A stretch of DNA of 64,000 nucleotides from JAAYDI01 sp052034005 (GTDB lineage Bacteria > Planctomycetota > Planctomycetia > Pirellulales > Pirellulaceae): the NCBI GenBank assembly GCA_052034005.1, contig JBPOJB010000008.1, forward strand, positions 1 to 64,000. The letters are read 5' to 3'. Of this stretch, positions 17,456 to 26,000 are shown piece by piece. The notes beneath the pieces are model-generated. The model was not told the origin of the DNA. It ran no database searches and saw only the letters and a list, made by a program, of their open reading frames with translations. Both the position numbers and the translations under genes were made by a program. Positions within the stretch are counted from its first letter, which is position 1. The number at the start of each line of letters is the position of its first letter.

Positions 17456-18259
17456 TCAGTCCGCGGGCACGGCTTGGAAACCACCGTTGACCGGCAGGGT
17501 GTGGCCCGTCACGAAACCACCGGCCGACGAGACCAGGAAGCGGGCGGCGCGCGCAACATCTTCCGGTGTGCCCCAGCGGGCCAAGAGCGACTCGTGACGC
17601 GCCCGGACCTGCCAGTACTCCGCCGCCTCTCGGCCCCAACCCGTGCGAATCCAGCCGGGCGCGAGACAGTTGACGCGCACCGCCGGCGCAAGCGACTTGG
17701 CCAGGCTTCGGCTGAACGCCATCACCGCGCCCTTGACGGCCGCGAACATCTGGCCGCCGTCGCCGGCCATGCCGATGTCCGCCTGGTCCCAGCCCATATT
17801 CACAATGCAGCGGTCCACACCGTCGGCCGCCCGTTGGGCCATGCGCTGACCAACCAGGCGGGACAGATGGATGGTGGCCCGCACGTCCACTTGCCAGAGG
17901 TAGTCCAGCTTACGCTCGAACGACCACGCGCCGGCCTCACCCGTCAGCACGTCGCCGCCCGCATTGTTGACCCAGATGTGCACCTCGCCCATCGCGTCCC
18001 AGGCGGCTGCCACGGCAGGAGCCCACGAAGCGGCGTCCGACAGGTCGCACAGGAACCGGTGGGTCCGTCGGCCGCGGGCCTGGATCGCCTCGGCCACCGC
18101 GTCCAGCTCCGCGCGCCGGGCTCGCGCATGCACGGCTACGTCCGCACCGGCCGCAGCCAACTCAAGGGCAATCGCCCGACCAATGCCGCTCGATGCGCCC
18201 GTCACGACCGCGACCCGGCCATCCAGTCGAGCATAGTCCTGCCGGCAGGAAGTCATCAT
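17456..18259 (-). CDS. SDR-family protein with altered catalytic tetrad
   Basis: 267 residues with the Rossmann signature TGASSGIG (20-27), NNAGG (98-102) and a C-terminal VNGGF typical of classical short-chain dehydrogenases. The YxxxK motif reads FAAVK (Phe172, Lys176), and the position of the catalytic serine 13 residues earlier is Gln159. The standard Ser-Tyr-Lys chemistry is therefore missing two of its residues. It heads the pterin-cofactor operon, and SDR enzymes such as PTR1 and FolM reduce pterins, so a pterin-related or structural role is a reasonable inference. Two adjacent ATGs (18259, 18256) can serve as the start. Confidence 0.8.
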   Translation of the reverse strand: MMTSCRQDYARLDGRVAVVTGASSGIGRAIALELAAAGADVAVHARARRAELDAVAEAIQARGRRTHRFLCDLSDAASWAPAVAAAWDAMGEVHIWVNNAGGDVLTGEAGAWSFERKLDYLWQVDVRATIHLSRLVGQRMAQRAADGVDRCIVNMGWDQADIGMAGDGGQMFAAVKGAVMAFSRSLAKSLAPAVRVNCLAPGWIRTGWGREAAEYWQVRARHESLLARWGTPEDVARAARFLVSSAGGFVTGHTLPVNGGFQAVPAD

Positions 18260-18315
18260 CAGGGGTCGTCCCGATGCGGCATGGGATGCCGCGTGTTCGG
18301 CCTACAATCGACATG

Positions 18316-20004
18316 CTAATCTCGCAGCGGCAGCTCGAAACAAGCTGCCTCTACGGAGTTGCGCACCAACAGGTAACGGCCATACAGGCACAGGTTGTTC
18401 CAAGTCTGGTCTGCTAACGCGGGCAGTCGAGCCAGCTCTACAAACCGGTCCGCATTGGCCTCCACCAGCGCCACGTCCCCGCACTCCGCCTGCACGAGGA
18501 TCAGGTCATCCACCAGCAGGATCTGACCCGGCCCGTAATCGCCGCGGCGGTCCCGCCATCGGCGCCCGCCGGTCTCCACCTCCACGCACTCGAGGATGCC
18601 GTCCGACAGCCCGTACGCGAACCCGTCGCGAACCGCCACGTTCGTGAACTTCGTGTTCAGCACGCGCTTCTCCCAGACCGTGGTCAGATGCCAATCACCA
18701 TCGGGCGAGACAGCCAGTTCGATCAACGTGGCCTTGACGCCGTACCCTTTGGAGAGCAACACCCGGTTATCGGAGACCACCACCGCCTGAGGCACCGTCG
18801 CGTTGCCAGCGCTGCCGCCGGGCCACGCCCGCGACCACAGCACCGCACCGTCTTCGAGCCGGTGCCCGCTGACCGTCGCCTCATTGACGCTCAAGATCTG
18901 GGGCACGCCACAGAGCCGGGCCAACGACGGCGAGGCATAGCTGATCTGCCACGGGCCGCCGGTCCACAACAGCTCGCCCGTATGCTTGTCGTAGGCGCCG
19001 AGCGACGCGCAGGAACCGCCTTTCGGCCCGCCCAGGGGGACCACCAGCAGGTTGTCCACCACCAGCGGCGAAGCGGATCGCCCCCAGGCCACCGCCCGAA
19101 GGTCCGCGTCCGGCGTCACCCCGCAGCGCTGCAGGAGATCGTCGCTCCAGACGAGGTCCCCGGTGCGGCCGTCCAGACAACGCAGGATGCCGGTCGCACC
19201 CAGCGCATAGACCAGACCGTCGTCGATCGTCGGCGTGCAGCGCGGGCCGACGCCACCCGCCACGGTTTCGTGCCGCGCGGCCACCGCGTGCGCCCAGCGG
19301 AGCTTGCCGGTGAGCACCTCGTAACAGGTAACCAGCTCCTCCTCGCCCCGCTGCTCCATCGTGACAGCAAACCCGTTGACCGCGCTGAACCCGGACCACG
19401 CCGCCCCGACGCTCTGCCGCCAAAGCGCGCGCGGCGGATGGGCGGCCCAGTCCCGCTCGAGCGCGATGCCCGTCAGGACCAGGTTGCGGCCAGGCCCGAG
19501 GAACTGCGGAAAATCCTCCGGCGTGGTCGACTTCAAATCGACCGGCGCGCCCCGCGCGATGACCGGCGCGCCAAGCAGTTGATCCGGCTTGGGCGCCCAA
19601 CGCCACACGAACTTCGGAACCATCCGGCCGGAGACGCGGTCGACTCGCACCAGAGACGAACCGGCCAGCACGATCACAGCCACCACGCCGATCGGCAGCC
19701 AACGCACCACCCAGTGCACGTCGCGCCAGCCAAACACCCGCAAGATGAGCGCGACGACTACCACGATCATCAGGAAGAGCGTCCAGCCGTTGGCCCATGC
19801 ATAATCGACGAGCCCCATCTGGACCTGCATGAACACGATACCCAGCAGCGCGCTGCAGACGACTGCCAGCCACGCGATCGACGGCAGGCTAACCCGACGC
19901 CGCGGACCGGACGATCCGGGCGCCGCCGGCGGCTGCGTATCGACCGGCGGCGCATTGGCGGTATCCGGCTTCCCGCTCGAATTGTCGGCAACATCCTCGG
20001 CCAT
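18316..20004 (-). CDS. Membrane-anchored PQQ-like beta-propeller protein
   Basis: 562 residues from the ATG at 20004, which has an AGAGGTGG site. After a Pro/Ser-rich cytoplasmic stretch there are three hydrophobic segments (AWLAVVCSALLGIVFM; FLMIVVVVALILRVFGW; PIGVVAVIVLAGSSLV). A long beta-propeller region then shows repeated YALGATGILRCLDGRTGDLV-like blades (PQQ/BamB-like). Planctomycetes have many such proteins, usually without quinone cofactor, often tagged as outer-membrane assembly or protein-kinase-linked modules. The function here is unknown. It ends 56 bp before the SDR gene on the same strand. Confidence 0.78.
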   Translation of the reverse strand: MAEDVADNSSGKPDTANAPPVDTQPPAAPGSSGPRRRVSLPSIAWLAVVCSALLGIVFMQVQMGLVDYAWANGWTLFLMIVVVVALILRVFGWRDVHWVVRWLPIGVVAVIVLAGSSLVRVDRVSGRMVPKFVWRWAPKPDQLLGAPVIARGAPVDLKSTTPEDFPQFLGPGRNLVLTGIALERDWAAHPPRALWRQSVGAAWSGFSAVNGFAVTMEQRGEEELVTCYEVLTGKLRWAHAVAARHETVAGGVGPRCTPTIDDGLVYALGATGILRCLDGRTGDLVWSDDLLQRCGVTPDADLRAVAWGRSASPLVVDNLLVVPLGGPKGGSCASLGAYDKHTGELLWTGGPWQISYASPSLARLCGVPQILSVNEATVSGHRLEDGAVLWSRAWPGGSAGNATVPQAVVVSDNRVLLSKGYGVKATLIELAVSPDGDWHLTTVWEKRVLNTKFTNVAVRDGFAYGLSDGILECVEVETGGRRWRDRRGDYGPGQILLVDDLILVQAECGDVALVEANADRFVELARLPALADQTWNNLCLYGRYLLVRNSVEAACFELPLRD

Positions 20005-20128
20005 GGGCCACCTCTTTCCAGACCTGCGGCTGCTGGCCGCCCCACGCACCATCGGGCCGGTACAGGCCCTCCAGTAAACCATTCCAATCTCCCGGACTCA
20101 ACCATGCTAACGCCTTGGACCAGGCAAG

Positions 20129-20154
20129 AGAAGCGAAGGGAAGGGAAGGGTAAG
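20129..20154 (+). repeat. Short GAAGG purine microsatellite
   Basis: A polypurine run built from AAGGG/GAAGG units in the gap between the sigma-54 activator and the PQQ-like gene. No function can be read from it. Confidence 0.5.
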
Positions 20155-20199
20155 GCATCTGTCACGATCGCGGCCGTCCTGGGCATTGCCGCCGACGCC

Positions 20200-21771
20200 C
20201 TACTGTTCCGGGATACGGTAGCGGGCCCACGCGATGCCGAGCTTGCGCATGCGGGCGCGCAGCGTGTGGGGGTTGATGTCCAGCAGCGCGGCCGCGCCGT
20301 AGGGGCCTTCGATGCGGCCGCGCGTGGCGGCCAGCGCCCGTTCGATGTGCGCGCGAATGGCCACGTCGAGCGGGGCGATGGGCGTGGCAGATCGTGCCGG
20401 CGGGTCGGGCCGGCCGACCTCCGGCGCGGCCGCCGGCCACAGCGGCGAGCCGGCGCCCAAGGCTTTGGCGATCTCGAGCGTCTTGCCGTTGCCCAGGATC
20501 GCCGCTCGGTCGATGACCGTGCCGAGTTCCCGGACGTTGCCGGGCCACGGGTATCCGGTCAGCAGCTGGATATCCTCTGGAGTCGCCTCGACATACGAGA
20601 GGCCGAACCGTGTGGCGGCGCGCTGTGCGAAATGACGCGTCAGGGCCGGGATGTCCTCAAGCCGCTCGTTGAGCCGCGGCAGGCGGATCGGGAAGACGGC
20701 CACACGGTACCACAGGTCCTCCCGGAACTTGCCGTCCCGGACCATGCTCGGCAGATCGCAGTGGGTGGCGGCCACGATCCGCACGTCCACCTGGATCGAC
20801 TGCGGCCCCCCGACGCGCTCGAGGTAGCCGTCCTGAAGCACGCGCAGCAGGCGGACCTGCGCCGGCAACGGCAGCTCGCCGATCTCGTCCAGGAACAACG
20901 TGCCCTGGTCCGCCCGCTCGAACCAGCCGGCCCGCGTTTCCGAAGCGCCGGTGAAACTGCCCCGCTCATGGCCGAACAACTGCGAATCGATCAGTTCGGG
21001 CGGGATCGCGCCGCAATTGACCCGGATGAATGGCCCGGACCTGCGCGCCGACCGGACATGGATGGCCCGGGCCACCACCTCCTTGCCCGTGCCCGTCTCG
21101 CCCAGAATCAGCACGGGCACGTCCGACTGCGCGACCAGACCCACACGCTCCATCACCGCGCGCAGCCCAGAGTCCGCGCCGACAATCGTCTCGCTCATGT
21201 CGCGTCGGCCCAGCCGCGAGAGCAGCGAACGCCGATCCGCCTCGGCCGCCTCCCGCAAAGTCGCCAGTTCGTGCAGCCGACGATCGGTCTCGAGCAACGC
21301 CGAAAAAGGCTCGTCCAGCGCCGCGACCATCGCAGCGTGCGCAGCGCTGAAACGGCGGGACCGACCCGCCACGATCACCAGGACACCCAGCAGCTGGTCC
21401 GACCCGTGGATCGCACCCACCAACAGCTCGCCTTTCAACTCGCCGGGCGCCACGAAAGCCCAGGGACCAGTCCGCTCACCGCGGCCCGAATGATGCTGCA
21501 CGCCGCCCGCTTGCAACCATTCCACAAGCTCCGCCAGCTCCTCAGCACGGCACCGCGTCCGCACCGTGAGCGGACCCGCCGTGGCGCCCACATGCCCGAC
21601 GCCCACCGTGTCCAGGCAGGTATGCTGCAGGTCCACACGCCGCACCAGCAGGGTCTCCAGCGGCAAAGCGCGACTGACCAATGCGGCGATCCGCTGCGTC
21701 GCATCCGCAATGTGGCTCCGCCGACATGCCTCTTGCCACACGCTGAGCATCACATCCCGAAACGATGGCAC
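20200..21771 (-). CDS. Sigma-54-dependent transcriptional activator (GAF-like, AAA+, Fis HTH)
   Basis: 523 residues from a GTG at 21771 that has a GGGGGGAGG site 7 nt upstream; a GTG at 21819 and an ATG at 21750 are alternatives. The N-terminal ~180 residues look like a GAF-type sensor. The central AAA+ domain has Walker A GETGTGKE, the sigma-54-contacting loop as GSFTGA (consensus GAFTGA), Walker B GTLFLDEIGELP, and the arginine-rich FREDLWYRVAVFPIRLPRL. The C-terminal Fis-type helix-turn-helix is in AALLDINPHTLRARMRKLGI. There is no receiver domain, so it probably senses a small molecule. It drives RNA polymerase with RpoN from distant sites. Confidence 0.93.
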   Translation of the reverse strand: MPSFRDVMLSVWQEACRRSHIADATQRIAALVSRALPLETLLVRRVDLQHTCLDTVGVGHVGATAGPLTVRTRCRAEELAELVEWLQAGGVQHHSGRGERTGPWAFVAPGELKGELLVGAIHGSDQLLGVLVIVAGRSRRFSAAHAAMVAALDEPFSALLETDRRLHELATLREAAEADRRSLLSRLGRRDMSETIVGADSGLRAVMERVGLVAQSDVPVLILGETGTGKEVVARAIHVRSARRSGPFIRVNCGAIPPELIDSQLFGHERGSFTGASETRAGWFERADQGTLFLDEIGELPLPAQVRLLRVLQDGYLERVGGPQSIQVDVRIVAATHCDLPSMVRDGKFREDLWYRVAVFPIRLPRLNERLEDIPALTRHFAQRAATRFGLSYVEATPEDIQLLTGYPWPGNVRELGTVIDRAAILGNGKTLEIAKALGAGSPLWPAAAPEVGRPDPPARSATPIAPLDVAIRAHIERALAATRGRIEGPYGAAALLDINPHTLRARMRKLGIAWARYRIPEQ

Positions 21772-21900
21772 GCCACTGCCTCCCCCCAGCCTGGATCTCG
21801 GACGACCGTGATTCCTCACCGCACTGGACCGTTATATTTCACGGCCTTCCGGTCTGCAATCGGCGGCGTTCGTCCCGCACGGCGCGTGGATTGCGGCGGG

Positions 21901-23070
21901 TCAGGGGTGTTGTGCGCGATACGCGCGCCAGGCCTGGATCGCCTCGGCGCGTTTCGTATCGTCTTCGAAGGCGACCGAGTTGGTGTTGAACACTTGCGTC
22001 GAGCTGGGCTGAAGTCGGTTGAATCCGAACTGTTTCGGATCCTGTTTGGCCAGATGGACCAGGGCGGCGAGGGCGATATCGCGAATCTGGGTCTGGAACT
22101 TGGTCTTGCCCGCGACGGACGGCGGGGTGCCGTAGGGCGAGGCGTCGTCGAGCAGCGTCTCCAGGAGCGGGATATGCGAGGTGTCGCCGAAGCGTGCGAT
22201 CGTCTGCAGGGCGAAGCCGCGATAGACGGCCTGATCGGGGTCGCCTCCATTACCCTCGAGGACCCGCTTGGCGGGGGCGAGCCCTTGCGGCAGGTCGTAC
22301 TGCATGGCGAGCAACATGGCGTGGAACGCATCCCAGCTCTGCGCGTTCTCGATCCACGTCCCGAGCATTTTCCGCAGGACTTCCCGCTGGGAGCCCGCTT
22401 GGATGGCGGACGCGAACACATCCTGCCGGAAGAACGACGCCAGGTTCTGCACGGCCAGTCCCACGGATTCGTTGCGATCCTGGTTGGCCACGAACAGCAC
22501 CGTGGCGATCGTGCCGAGCGAGGCGGTGTTCTGCCGCTGTGCGGTCCGCGCCTGCCGGAGGAGTTCCTCCAGGCGGTCCAGCAACAGCTCGATGGCCCGC
22601 TCCGGCGACCGTTCCACCGCCTGCAACAGAGCCGGCTCGGCCTGCTGCATTTCGACAAACAAACGGCGGGCGTCCAGCCCGTCACCCACCTGTTTGCGGA
22701 ACAGGGCCCAGCCGGGCAGCTCGTAGGACTCCTGGGCATCCTGTCCGGCCGCAAATGCGCGCAGCCGCCGCTGGAAATCATGTTCCCGCACGACATCCAG
22801 CGCGTGGCGGCTGCGGAACTGCACCTCCCGATCGCTCGAGCCGAGCCCTTCTTCCAGCGCGGGGATCGCCTTGACGCCGAACTCGACCAGCCGGCCCATG
22901 GCGCGCTTGCGGACCGAGAAACGCGGGTCGCCCAGCTGGCGGACGAGCTCGGTGGGGCTGAGCGGCAGCTCAGGTTCGTCCGTCGACCGCGCCTCGGCGG
23001 CCGGCACGCCGGCCAGCAGCACGGCCGCAAGACCCACCGTCAACATGAACAGCCTGGCGCGTAAACGCAT
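21901..23070 (-). CDS. Secreted HEAT-like repeat protein
   Basis: 389 residues from the ATG at 23070 (GGGGAGA site upstream). Residues 1-26 form a signal peptide (LFMLTVGLAAVLLAGVPAAEA). A HEAT-like module follows (LVRQLGDPRFSVRKRAMGRL, then IPALEEGLGSSDREVQFRSR), with helical repeats to the end. The same N-terminal module recurs in the protein encoded at 57819-59474. Likely periplasmic or exported; the binding partner is unknown. It is divergent from the PLP-enzyme gene. Confidence 0.75.
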   Translation of the reverse strand: MRLRARLFMLTVGLAAVLLAGVPAAEARSTDEPELPLSPTELVRQLGDPRFSVRKRAMGRLVEFGVKAIPALEEGLGSSDREVQFRSRHALDVVREHDFQRRLRAFAAGQDAQESYELPGWALFRKQVGDGLDARRLFVEMQQAEPALLQAVERSPERAIELLLDRLEELLRQARTAQRQNTASLGTIATVLFVANQDRNESVGLAVQNLASFFRQDVFASAIQAGSQREVLRKMLGTWIENAQSWDAFHAMLLAMQYDLPQGLAPAKRVLEGNGGDPDQAVYRGFALQTIARFGDTSHIPLLETLLDDASPYGTPPSVAGKTKFQTQIRDIALAALVHLAKQDPKQFGFNRLQPSSTQVFNTNSVAFEDDTKRAEAIQAWRAYRAQHP

Positions 23071-23261
23071 CGAGCGGTCTCCCCGGACGAACGTCCCGTC
23101 ACCGATGATCGACTCCTGCTGTATTCTAGGCGATCGGCGCGCGGGCCGTCCAGGAAACGGAGATGAATCCAGGCCGGGAATCGCCCAGCGGCCCTCCCGC
23201 ACATCCGGAATAATCGTTTGGGGAAACCTGGCGGGCGGCGCGCCCCTGCGGTCGCCGCCGG

Positions 23262-23290
23262 TTGTCTTGCCGCGGCCCGGACGTTAGAAT
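23262..23290 (+). promoter_or_regulatory. Candidate sigma-70-type promoter for the PLP enzyme gene
   Basis: TTGTCT (23262-23267), a 17-bp spacer and TAGAAT (23285-23290), ending 62 bp before the ATG at 23353. A sequence match only. Confidence 0.4.
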
Positions 23291-23352
23291 GCCCGCATCC
23301 AGGGATTTGCGGCCGCTTGCAGCCTTTACCTGCTAAAGAGCCCTCCACGACT

Positions 23353-24579
23353 ATGGCACCTTCCGACCCGTCCGCTAAACCCGCGTGCCCTCACGCGCAG
23401 CCCCCCCATTGCGGCCCCTCGACGCTCGCCGTCCATGCCGGCGAAGAGCGCCAGAAGATGGGGGATTCGATCACCGACCCGATCGTGTGCGCCGCCACCT
23501 ACACGTTTGCCGACACGCAGTCGGTGATCGATTACGTCGAGCAGGATCTGCCGCGCGAGGAATACGGGCGCTACGGGAACCCGGGCGAACGCGTGCTGGA
23601 GCGGAAACTGGCCGCACTCGACGCGGGCGAAGACGCCGTGCTCTATGCGACCGGCATGGCGGCCATCGTCGGCCTGCTGATGGCCAAGCTCAACGCGGGC
23701 GACGAAGTGGTGTTTTTCGATGAATGCTACCATCGCAGCCGCGAGTTCTGTGTCAAGCACCTGTCACGGTTCGGAGTCGTCACCCGCCAGGTGAAGGCCT
23801 GCGACTACGACGCCATGGAGGCGGCCATCAACGCGCGTACGCGCTTGTTGATCAGCGAGTCGCCCACCAACCCGCACTTGAGCGTCGTGGACCTGGAACG
23901 ATTCGCGGCCATCGGCCAGCGGCACGGCGTGGAAACGCTCATCGACGCGACGCTGGCCACGCCCTACAACGTGCAGCCCATCCAATACGGCGTGGACTAC
24001 GTGTTGCATTCGGCCACCAAGTACCTGGGCGGACACAACGACCTGCTGGCCGGCGTGATCGTGGGACGACACGCGGCGATGGAGCCGGTCCGCAAGCTGC
24101 GCGGCATCATGGGCGCCATCAACTCGCCGCTCAACTTCTACCTCCTCCAACGCGGCCTCAAAACGTTCGGACTCCGCATGCAACGGCATAATCAGAACGG
24201 GCAGGCGATCGCCGAGTTCCTGGCCGCCCACCCGCGGGTCGAACACGTGTACTACCCCGGACTGCCGTCCCACCCTCAGTACGACGTGGCCCGCCGCACC
24301 ATGCGCGGCTACGGCGGCCTGATCACGTTCCTGGTCAAAGACGCCGACCTGCGCCAGACGGCTGACATCGTCGACCGCGTCAGGTGGCCCCGAATCGGAC
24401 CCAGCCTCGGCGGCGTCGAATCGCTCATCGAGCAGCCACGCGTCATGAGCTATCACGACGTGAGCCTCCCCGACCGCCAGCGGTTCGGCATCTCCGACAA
24501 TATGATCCGACTCTCCTGCGGGATCGAAGACGCAGCCGACCTGATCGAAGACCTGCGCCAAGCCCTCGATCCCGCGTGA
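23353..24579 (+). CDS. Cys/Met-metabolism PLP-dependent enzyme (cystathionine gamma-synthase/lyase type)
   Basis: 408 residues from the ATG at 23353. The fold-type I PLP lysine lies in HSATKYLGGHNDLLAGV, and the preceding LIDATLATPYNVQPI and the early YGRYGNPGERVLERKLAALD match the trans-sulfuration family. The activity could be cystathionine gamma-synthase, gamma-lyase or O-acylhomoserine sulfhydrylase; sequence by eye cannot separate these. A sulfate importer follows 287 bp downstream, which fits assimilation of reduced sulfur into amino acids, although the importer appears to have its own promoter. Confidence 0.9.
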   Translation: MAPSDPSAKPACPHAQPPHCGPSTLAVHAGEERQKMGDSITDPIVCAATYTFADTQSVIDYVEQDLPREEYGRYGNPGERVLERKLAALDAGEDAVLYATGMAAIVGLLMAKLNAGDEVVFFDECYHRSREFCVKHLSRFGVVTRQVKACDYDAMEAAINARTRLLISESPTNPHLSVVDLERFAAIGQRHGVETLIDATLATPYNVQPIQYGVDYVLHSATKYLGGHNDLLAGVIVGRHAAMEPVRKLRGIMGAINSPLNFYLLQRGLKTFGLRMQRHNQNGQAIAEFLAAHPRVEHVYYPGLPSHPQYDVARRTMRGYGGLITFLVKDADLRQTADIVDRVRWPRIGPSLGGVESLIEQPRVMSYHDVSLPDRQRFGISDNMIRLSCGIEDAADLIEDLRQALDPA

Positions 24580-24741
24580 CCCCCCTCGACGCGCACCCCA
24601 CCAACGCCCGCTCCCGCCGCGCGGGCCTCCCGCACCCGGTGGAATCTCCCAGATTCCCGTGATATTTGCAAGCCGCGTCCATCATATATCACGGAGTCGG
24701 CACGACGAAGGCCGGGCTCCGCCCGGCGCAAGGGGGCGAAT

Positions 24742-24771
24742 GCGGCACGTGGGCCGCGTGGCGGCACGTGG
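24742..24771 (+). repeat. Two direct 11-bp repeats overlapping the -24 element
   Basis: GCGGCACGTGG occurs at 24742-24752 and 24761-24771, 19 bp start to start. Each contains the palindrome CACGTG. The second copy runs into the TGGCAC of the sigma-54 promoter, so a protein binding these repeats could compete with or position the polymerase. A separate hairpin, GCCGGGC-TCC-GCCCGGC, lies upstream at 24711-24727. Confidence 0.6.
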
Positions 24772-24784
24772 CACGGCCGTTGCA
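24769..24784 (+). promoter_or_regulatory. Sigma-54 (-24/-12) promoter of the sulfate importer operon
   Basis: TGGCACGGCCGTTGCA matches the classical TGGCACG-N4-TTGCW consensus at every fixed position, with the GG and GC doublets separated by the required 10 bp. Transcription would start about 12 bp downstream of the GC (near 24795), leaving a leader of about 70 nt before the sbp ATG at 24867. A sigma-54 activator is encoded 3 kb upstream at 20200-21771. Confidence 0.7.
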
Positions 24785-24866
24785 AGTAAGCGGGCCAGGG
24801 TTGGTGCGCGCGGCGGGTCGCGCGCAGCAAGCCGGTGTCGGCGGCGGCGCGCAGGAGGAATGGACC

Positions 24867-25964
24867 ATGAAAGGGCGGGCATCTTCGGTAGCAAGCCGGT
24901 TGCTGGCGATCGCCGTGGTTTTGATGCTCGGGTGTGGACGCGAGGGCAGCTCGACACCGGGCCAAGGCGGCGCCAAAGTCGCGTTGCTCAACGTGTCGTA
25001 CGACCCGACGCGCGAGTTCTACCAGGACTTCAACGCGGCCTTCGCCGAGCATTGGCGGCAGGAGACGGGACAGGTGGTGACGATCCAGCAGTCGCACGCC
25101 GGGTCGGGCAAGCAGGCCCGGGCGGTGATGGACGGGCTGGAAGCCGACGTGGTCACGTTGGCCCTGGCGTATGACATCGACATCATCGCGCGCAACGCCC
25201 GTTTGTTGCCGACCGACTGGCAGCAGCAACTCCCGCATAACAGTGCACCCTACCGGTCGACGATCGTATTCCTGGTGCGCAAGGGGAACCCCAAGCGGAT
25301 CGCGGATTGGGACGATCTGGTGCGGGGTGACGTGTCGATCATCACGCCGAACCCGAAGACCAGCGGTGGGGCGCGGTGGAACTATCTGGCGGCGTGGGGG
25401 TACGTGTTGCAGCGCGAGCTGGGCGACTTGGCGCGTCTTGATGACCCATCATCCGCGGCGGACGTGGCGGCCGCGCGCGCCCAGGCACGTACGTTTGTCA
25501 CTTCCCTGTTTCAGCGCGTGGCGAAGCTCGACACGGGCGCGCGCGGGTCGACCAACACGTTCCTCCAGATGCAGATGGGAGACGTGCTGCTGGCGTGGGA
25601 GAACGAGGCGTTTCTGGCCCTGAAGGATCTGGCTCGGGACGACGTGGAGATCGTGGTTCCTTCGTGGAGCATACTGGCCGAGCCGCCGGTGGCGGTCGTC
25701 GAGCAGGTGACGGCCCGGCATGGGACGACCGACATTGCGCGGGAGTACCTGAAGTACCTGTACTCGGTGCGGGGCCAGCAGTTGGCGGCCCGGCATTTCT
25801 ATCGTCCGGTGGAGCCCGCTTCGGTGCCGGCCGAACTGATGGCCCAGTTCCGGGAGCTCAAGCTGTTCACCATCGAGCAGGCGTTTGGCAGTTGGATGGC
25901 GGCCCAGGCGGAGCATTTCGACGATGGAGGGGTGTTTGATCAGATCTACCAGCCCGGCCGATAG
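24867..25964 (+). CDS. sbp: Sulfate-binding lipoprotein of the sulfate ABC importer
   Basis: 365 residues. The ATG at 24867 has AGGAGGA 7 nt upstream. The N-terminus is a lipoprotein signal with lipobox LMLGC (Cys23). The body is a periplasmic sulfate/thiosulfate-binding protein: LLNVSYDPTREFYQDFN, VTIQQSHAGSGKQARAV, and ITPNPKTSGGARWNYLAAWG for the anion-binding loops. It captures sulfate outside the inner membrane and delivers it to CysT/CysW. It is the first gene of a four-gene operon, 36 bp before cysT. Thiosulfate binding (CysP type) cannot be ruled out. Confidence 0.93.
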   Translation: MKGRASSVASRLLAIAVVLMLGCGREGSSTPGQGGAKVALLNVSYDPTREFYQDFNAAFAEHWRQETGQVVTIQQSHAGSGKQARAVMDGLEADVVTLALAYDIDIIARNARLLPTDWQQQLPHNSAPYRSTIVFLVRKGNPKRIADWDDLVRGDVSIITPNPKTSGGARWNYLAAWGYVLQRELGDLARLDDPSSAADVAAARAQARTFVTSLFQRVAKLDTGARGSTNTFLQMQMGDVLLAWENEAFLALKDLARDDVEIVVPSWSILAEPPVAVVEQVTARHGTTDIAREYLKYLYSVRGQQLAARHFYRPVEPASVPAELMAQFRELKLFTIEQAFGSWMAAQAEHFDDGGVFDQIYQPGR

Positions 25965-26000
25965 CGGGCCGGTCGGTCGAGGCGACACGAGGAGGCGGCC

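Noticed and set aside
16073..18319. A 748-codon open frame on the plus strand
   Set aside because: Antisense to the DUF6513 and SDR genes, both supported by motifs and operon spacing.
18688..23064. A 1458-codon open frame on the plus strand
   Set aside because: It runs antisense to the PQQ-like, sigma-54 activator and HEAT-like genes, all of which have clear motifs. Its translation is rich in Arg, His, Gln and Gly with no family motif, as expected of an antisense frame in GC-rich DNA.
24580..24866. A riboswitch (SAM or similar) before the sulfate importer
   Set aside because: The hairpin GCCGGGC-TCC-GCCCGGC is present, but no conserved riboswitch core could be found by eye, and the sigma-54 promoter lies downstream of the hairpin, so the hairpin would not be in the mRNA.
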